Source: Desulfobacteraceae bacterium | GTDB taxonomy: Bacteria; Desulfobacterota; Desulfobacteria; Desulfobacterales; Desulfosalsimonadaceae | Direction of reading: 5' to 3' | Length of the DNA: 37,598 bases | NCBI GenBank assembly: GCA_003597945.1 | Contig: QZJS01000078.1 | Location: forward strand, 1 to 37,598 | Part shown: positions 33,602 to 37,598 of the stretch, one piece after another | How the letters are laid out: each line of letters begins with the position of its first letter | Numbering within the stretch: position 1 is the stretch's first letter | Notes under the pieces: generated by a model | Database searches by the model: none | What the model was told of the DNA's origin: nothing | The model's input: the letters and a program-made list of their open reading frames with translations, nothing else | Translations under genes and position numbers: made by a program

Positions 33602-34753
33602 ATGAAACCGAAGGTTTTGATCGTGGACGATGATCAGGCGCTCTTACGTCTGATGCAGGTGGAACTGGAAAATTATTCAGACGCATTTTCCGTGTTGACC
33701 GCCAATAGTGCCCATGAAGCGCTGGAGATATTGAAAAAAGAGCATGTCGCTTTCGTGGTGTCTGATCTGCGGATGCCCGGCATGGACGGGTATGAGCTGC
33801 TGTCCGAGATACTAAAGACCTATCCCGATATACCGGTTTATATCATCACCGCTTTTGATAAACCCAAAACCCAGGAAGTGGTGGTGAAAAGCGGTGCGGC
33901 CGGATATCTGATAAAACCATTCTCAGCCGAAGAACTCGTCGAAACCATTACCCATTCATTACGAAAGCGGTCCGAGGGCGGCAGTCTTCATAATGTTTCC
34001 CTTGAAACCTTTCTGCAGCTCATTGAGATGGAACAAAAAACCTGCACCCTGCATATTATCGACAAAAAAGGAAAAAACCAGGGAGCGCTTTTTTTCCGGC
34101 AGGGTGATCTTTACAATGCGCGCGTGGGAAGCCGGCAAGGGAAACCGGCGGCTTATGAAATCCTGTCATGGTCCAATGTTTCTCTTTCCATTGAGCATGA
34201 ATGCGTGTTTAAGGAAAAAACAATCGATGGTGATCTCCAGGCCATTCTTTTAGATGCCATGCGATCAAAGGATGAACTGGATGAAGATGAAGCTGAAGCA
34301 TTTGATTCTGAATTCGGCGATGGTGAGCTGATTCTGGATAACCCTGTGGCCGGGGCTGGAAAAGAGCCGGAAACGCCGCCGCCGGCCCATCCGAAAATTG
34401 AAAAAAACAAGCCGAAACCTTCTGAGCGCACCAAGGTCAGGGTGGCGCGACCCGCGGAAGTCGCGGCGCCTGATTTTGCCTCCATGTCGCCGGTTGAAGC
34501 GGTGCGCAAGCGGATTGAAATGGAAATCGGCAATCGAAGCGGGGTTACCGATGTCCATGTTGATTCCACATGGGAGACGCTGATCCAGCATACATCTGAT
34601 ATCGGTGATGCTTTTGACTTCGGCAGGTTGAATGTCTTATATCTAAACAAGGGGTCTGCTGAACATTTTATCGTGGTGCCGGGCAAGGAAGTCGCGGTTG
34701 TCTCGATTTCCGCGGAAGCCCCAGTGGATCGTATTATCAGTATTTTTACGTGA
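33602..34753 (+). CDS. Response regulator: REC + DUF4388-like + Roadblock-like C-terminus
   Basis: The 383-residue protein opens with a complete receiver domain (1-120): acidic pocket D9-D10, phosphorylated D55 in VVSDLRMPGMDGYE, T83 and K105 (GYLIKPFS). A DUF4388-like domain follows (about 130-215), with FLQLIEMEQKTCTLHIIDKK and GALFFRQGDLYNARVG. After an acidic and Pro-rich linker (about 220-295), the C-terminal 90 residues (SPVEAVRKRIEMEIGNRSGV, then RLNVLYLNKGSAEHFIVVPG) look like a divergent Roadblock domain. No histidine kinase is in the window. The regulator may pass phosphorylation to the GTPase or pilus ATPase by protein contact; it has no DNA-binding domain. Confidence 0.85.
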   Translation: MKPKVLIVDDDQALLRLMQVELENYSDAFSVLTANSAHEALEILKKEHVAFVVSDLRMPGMDGYELLSEILKTYPDIPVYIITAFDKPKTQEVVVKSGAAGYLIKPFSAEELVETITHSLRKRSEGGSLHNVSLETFLQLIEMEQKTCTLHIIDKKGKNQGALFFRQGDLYNARVGSRQGKPAAYEILSWSNVSLSIEHECVFKEKTIDGDLQAILLDAMRSKDELDEDEAEAFDSEFGDGELILDNPVAGAGKEPETPPPAHPKIEKNKPKPSERTKVRVARPAEVAAPDFASMSPVEAVRKRIEMEIGNRSGVTDVHVDSTWETLIQHTSDIGDAFDFGRLNVLYLNKGSAEHFIVVPGKEVAVVSISAEAPVDRIISIFT

Positions 34754-34816
34754 TATGGATCCCTAATGGTAGATATATTTTGAAATAACGGATTAATTCT
34801 AATCGGGTCTGGCTGA

Positions 34817-35179
34817 ATGAAAGATATTTTCAAGGATGTTTTAGGGATTGACGGTGTTCACGGCGTAATCGTTCTTTCCGGTGAGGGGGGGATACTGATG
34901 AGCAGGTTCTCCGCCGCCTACTCCCATGAAGAGGAAAGAGCAGGCCGAATCGACTGGGCGTCCTTTGTCGTGGAGCTGGGTGATATTATGGATGCCGAAT
35001 TTATTTTCGACGCGGCACGGTTTTACGTTAAAAAGGTCGAGCAAGGCTTTCTGTTGGTTGTTATGGGAGAATACGCCCCCATATCCATGGTGCGGCTCAA
35101 TTGCCAGGTTCTCTCCCTTGACCGCTTGAAGTCCACGTCCAAACGTATTGGTGAGATTTTACGAAAAAAGATTTTCTGA
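34817..35179 (+). CDS. Second Roadblock/LC7-like protein
   Basis: The 120-residue protein has the Roadblock order helix-strand-strand-helix-strands-helix. DVLGIDGVHGVIVLSGEGGI forms the first strands, a helix spans about 48-60, then FYVKKVEQGFLLVVMGEYAP gives the central strands and a final helix holds LDRLKSTSKRIGEILRKK. It is much diverged from the first Roadblock protein of the cluster. Homodimers or heterodimers of such proteins bind small GTPases. It follows the response regulator gene by 63 bases and precedes the secretion ATPase gene by 192 bases. Confidence 0.7.
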   Translation: MKDIFKDVLGIDGVHGVIVLSGEGGILMSRFSAAYSHEEERAGRIDWASFVVELGDIMDAEFIFDAARFYVKKVEQGFLLVVMGEYAPISMVRLNCQVLSLDRLKSTSKRIGEILRKKIF

Positions 35180-35371
35180 TCTTTTGATTGTTCCCTTCTG
35201 CAACAGCGGATGTCCCGCCTGTCTGTTTTAAACCTGTTTTTTATTGAGATCCGCCAAAGCATCCGCTATGCTGACGCATTGTGTGTGAAGGGGTGACGCT
35301 TAAAAAACATCGTATTCACATACATGATACGCTAATCACAGTCACTACCGGATGGCATGGAGACCGTATTT
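35180..35371 (+). other. 192-base gap before the ATPase gene
   Basis: No gene is seen. The CGTAT...ATACG pair around 35311-35331 is a weak inverted repeat. No clear promoter or T-run terminator was found, so the ATPase gene may be expressed either from here or by readthrough. Confidence 0.4.
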
Positions 35372-37598
35372 ATGGAAAGTATTGCCCCAGCAGCGAATGC
35401 TTATGATGCCAAGCTCAAAACCGCCGAGGCCTATGAAACTCATGGTTTGTATAATGAAGCCCTGGTGCTTTATAAAAGCATCATCGCCGATACCCCGGAC
35501 CTGGATGAAGAACGCCACCGACAGCTCGAAAACAAAATCGCAAAACTCAGCCGTGAGATCGATGATGAAGAAGATCAGGCGCTGCCACGGGATGTTTCCC
35601 CGGAGGAAGTCTCCCATATCAAGACGGGGCTGTCCATCGGCGACAGTGCGCCGGAAGTGTTTGACAGCGCCACGGCATTCAAAGAACTCGGTCTCTACAA
35701 GGAAGCGCTATCGGAATACCTCAAGCTGCTTGATGGCGATTACAACCTCGACGATTTTGTTTCCGATATGATCGACTGCATCATCACCATCCATCCTTCC
35801 GCGCAAGTGGTGTCGGAAGTGGAAAAAATCATTAAAGTGCATAATCTCGATGAAAAAAGATCCGCCACGATAAACTATGTTCTCGGTAATGAACTGGCCC
35901 GGCGGGATCACCGGGATATGGCCATCAAGAGTTTTGAGGCGGTTGAAAAAATCGATCCCACCTACCCGAAAATCCGGGAAACCATGGAAGCGATCCAGCC
36001 GGATAAACGCTTTGATTCCCGCTATGATTATCTGATGAGAAACAGTATCGTCACCACCGAACAGCTCCAGAAAGCACTGGCCGTGTCCAAACAGATGCGC
36101 AAAAGTGTTGAAACCATACTTATGGAGCAGTTCAGAGTAACAAAGGAAAACATCGGCAAATCCCTGTCGGCCTATTATAATTGTCCCTTTAAAGCCTTTG
36201 ATCCCGGCATGGAAGTCCCCTATGAGCTCATCAGTAATTTAAAGAAACCATTTCTGCTCCAAGACATTTGGGTGCCGCTTCACTGGGACATCGATCACAT
36301 CGAAATCCTGATGGATGATCCCAGGGACCTGCGAAAACTCGATCATGCCAAGGCATTGTTTAATACCAGCAAATTTATTTTTTCAGTCGGTATCAAGGAA
36401 GATATTGAAGCCATCATTAATCATTTCTTTGCCGAGAAAAAAAGCCAGAAGCTGGCACAAAAAGTGACGGCCGGCGTACAGGAGTTTGAAGAACTGCCGG
36501 AAATCGCTTTTGAAGAGGATGTCGAGGAGGAAGAAGAGGTCACCGATGCCTACAGCGAGAGTTCCGGAAAAATCGTCCGCCTGGTGGATCAGATCATTAT
36601 CAGCGCCTTTCGCAAAAATGCTTCCGATATCCATATCGAACCTTCCATGGCGGCCAAACGGACCAAGATCCGTTTCCGGGTCGACGGGGTGTGCCAGGAT
36701 TTTCTGGAAGTGCCCAATTCCTTTTCCAATGCGATTATTTCCCGCATAAAGATTTTGTCGAATCTCGATATAGCCGAGCGCCGCATGCCTCAGGACGGGA
36801 AAATCAAGTTCAAACGCAGAGGCATACCAGCCTTTGAACTCCGGGTGGCCACCCTGCCCACCGCGAACGGGCAGGAGGATGCGGTCATGCGGCTGCTGGC
36901 ATCGGCCGGCGCCATGAGAATCGAAGATCTTACCCTTACCGACCGGAACCTGGCGGCAATAAAAAAAGCCATTGCAAAACCATACGGCATTGTATTGGTG
37001 GTGGGCCCTACGGGTTCCGGTAAAACCACCACGCTCCATTCCGCCCTGCATCATATCAACACCCCTGAGCGCAAGATATGGACGGCGGAAGATCCCGTTG
37101 AAATCACTCAGCCCGGACTGCGTCAGGTGGAGGTTAAAAACCGGATCGGACTCGATTTTTCCCGGATCATGCGGGCTTTTCTGCGGGCAGACCCGGATGT
37201 GATCATGGTGGGTGAAATGCGGGATTTTGAAACCGCTTCCATCGGTATCGAGGCCTCTCTTACCGGTCATCTGGTCTTCTCCACCCTGCACACCAACAGC
37301 GCACCGGAAACCGTCACGCGGCTGCTGGACATGGGCCTTAATCCCTTGAATTTTTCCGACGCTTTTCTGGCGGTCCTGGCCCAGCGACTGATCCGGCGGT
37401 TGTGCAAAAACTGCAAAAAGGCCTATCATCCCGAGGAAGAGGAATTTAACGATATTGTCACGGACTATGGCCCGGATGATTTTAAACAGACCGGTATCCG
37501 GTATTCCGATGATCTTACCCTCTATGCACCGGTGGGTTGCGACCAATGCAGCGGCAGCGGGTACAAAGGCCGGATGGGTATTCATGAACTCATGGAAA
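35372..37598 (+). CDS. TPR-MshEN-T2SSE fusion ATPase, PilB/GspE type (3' end outside window)
   Basis: At least 742 residues are encoded; no stop occurs before the window end. Residues 1-200 hold TPR-like helical repeats (YETHGLYNEALVLYKSI, FKELGLYKEALSEYLKLL). An MshEN domain follows (about 212-345, with SIVTTEQLQKALAVSKQMRK), which binds c-di-GMP or ATPase partners in other PilB/MshE proteins. The ATPase core has Walker A GPTGSGKTT (545-553), Walker B VIMVGE (610-615), the His box HLVFSTLHTN (633-642) and zinc cysteines C678, C681, C723 and C726. It powers pilus or secretin assembly at the inner membrane. ATG at 35372 has GGAG 9 bases upstream; an ATG at 35357 is an alternative. Confidence 0.93.
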   Translation, partial: MESIAPAANAYDAKLKTAEAYETHGLYNEALVLYKSIIADTPDLDEERHRQLENKIAKLSREIDDEEDQALPRDVSPEEVSHIKTGLSIGDSAPEVFDSATAFKELGLYKEALSEYLKLLDGDYNLDDFVSDMIDCIITIHPSAQVVSEVEKIIKVHNLDEKRSATINYVLGNELARRDHRDMAIKSFEAVEKIDPTYPKIRETMEAIQPDKRFDSRYDYLMRNSIVTTEQLQKALAVSKQMRKSVETILMEQFRVTKENIGKSLSAYYNCPFKAFDPGMEVPYELISNLKKPFLLQDIWVPLHWDIDHIEILMDDPRDLRKLDHAKALFNTSKFIFSVGIKEDIEAIINHFFAEKKSQKLAQKVTAGVQEFEELPEIAFEEDVEEEEEVTDAYSESSGKIVRLVDQIIISAFRKNASDIHIEPSMAAKRTKIRFRVDGVCQDFLEVPNSFSNAIISRIKILSNLDIAERRMPQDGKIKFKRRGIPAFELRVATLPTANGQEDAVMRLLASAGAMRIEDLTLTDRNLAAIKKAIAKPYGIVLVVGPTGSGKTTTLHSALHHINTPERKIWTAEDPVEITQPGLRQVEVKNRIGLDFSRIMRAFLRADPDVIMVGEMRDFETASIGIEASLTGHLVFSTLHTNSAPETVTRLLDMGLNPLNFSDAFLAVLAQRLIRRLCKNCKKAYHPEEEEFNDIVTDYGPDDFKQTGIRYSDDLTLYAPVGCDQCSGSGYKGRMGIHELME

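Noticed and set aside
35352-35771. Separate 139-codon frame at the start of the ATPase gene
   Set aside because: It runs in another frame through the TPR-coding part of the ATPase gene and lacks its own ribosome-binding site.

Overview
The window looks like a chromosomal segment of a Gram-negative bacterium, most probably a delta-class proteobacterium (Desulfobacterota, Desulfobacterales-like). That placement is an inference. It rests on the complete tuf-S10-spc-alpha ribosomal superoperon, a sigma-32 type factor, outer-membrane style lipoproteins, and an MglA/Roadblock GTPase module next to a type IV pilus type ATPase. Every protein gene lies on the + strand; the only minus-strand gene is a tRNA.

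Region 1 (1-14402) is the ribosomal superoperon. It holds the end of tuf, then rpsJ-rplC-rplD-rplW-rplB-rpsS-rplV-rpsC-rplP-rpmC-rpsQ, then rplN-rplX-rplE-rpsN-rpsH-rplF-rplR-rpsE-rpmD-rplO-secY, then infA-rpmJ-rpsM-rpsK-rpsD-rpoA-rplQ. It closes with a very strong 17-bp terminator stem. adk and map, often found between secY and infA, are absent. S14, L36, S4 and L24 all carry the cysteine sets of zinc-binding forms. Five of the ten 30S genes start with TTG behind a strong Shine-Dalgarno site; none of the sixteen 50S genes does.

Region 2 (14403-28077) holds housekeeping and envelope genes. A tRNA-Arg(UCU) gene diverges from an rpoH-like sigma factor gene. Then come a TPR lipoprotein and a LolB-like lipoprotein, an ATP-grasp ligase overlapping an HD-domain dNTP triphosphohydrolase, a UPF0280 protein, a LapA-like membrane protein, mutS, a lipoprotein-like AMIN/Amidase_3 murein amidase with a duplicated N-terminal module, and purB.

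Region 3 (28467-37598, continuing off the window) is the most unusual part. It encodes a Roadblock/LC7 protein, an MglA-family GTPase, a helical protein of unknown function, a winged-helix-like protein, a membrane sensor with an N-terminal zinc ribbon and a C-terminal HAMP but no output domain, a DUF4388-like protein, a response regulator (REC + DUF4388-like + Roadblock-like tail), a second Roadblock-like protein, and a TPR-MshEN-T2SSE secretion/pilus ATPase cut by the window end. I infer a signal-responsive GTPase switch that positions or drives a type IV pilus or type II secretion-like machine, with parts analogous to the Myxococcus polarity system but a different composition.
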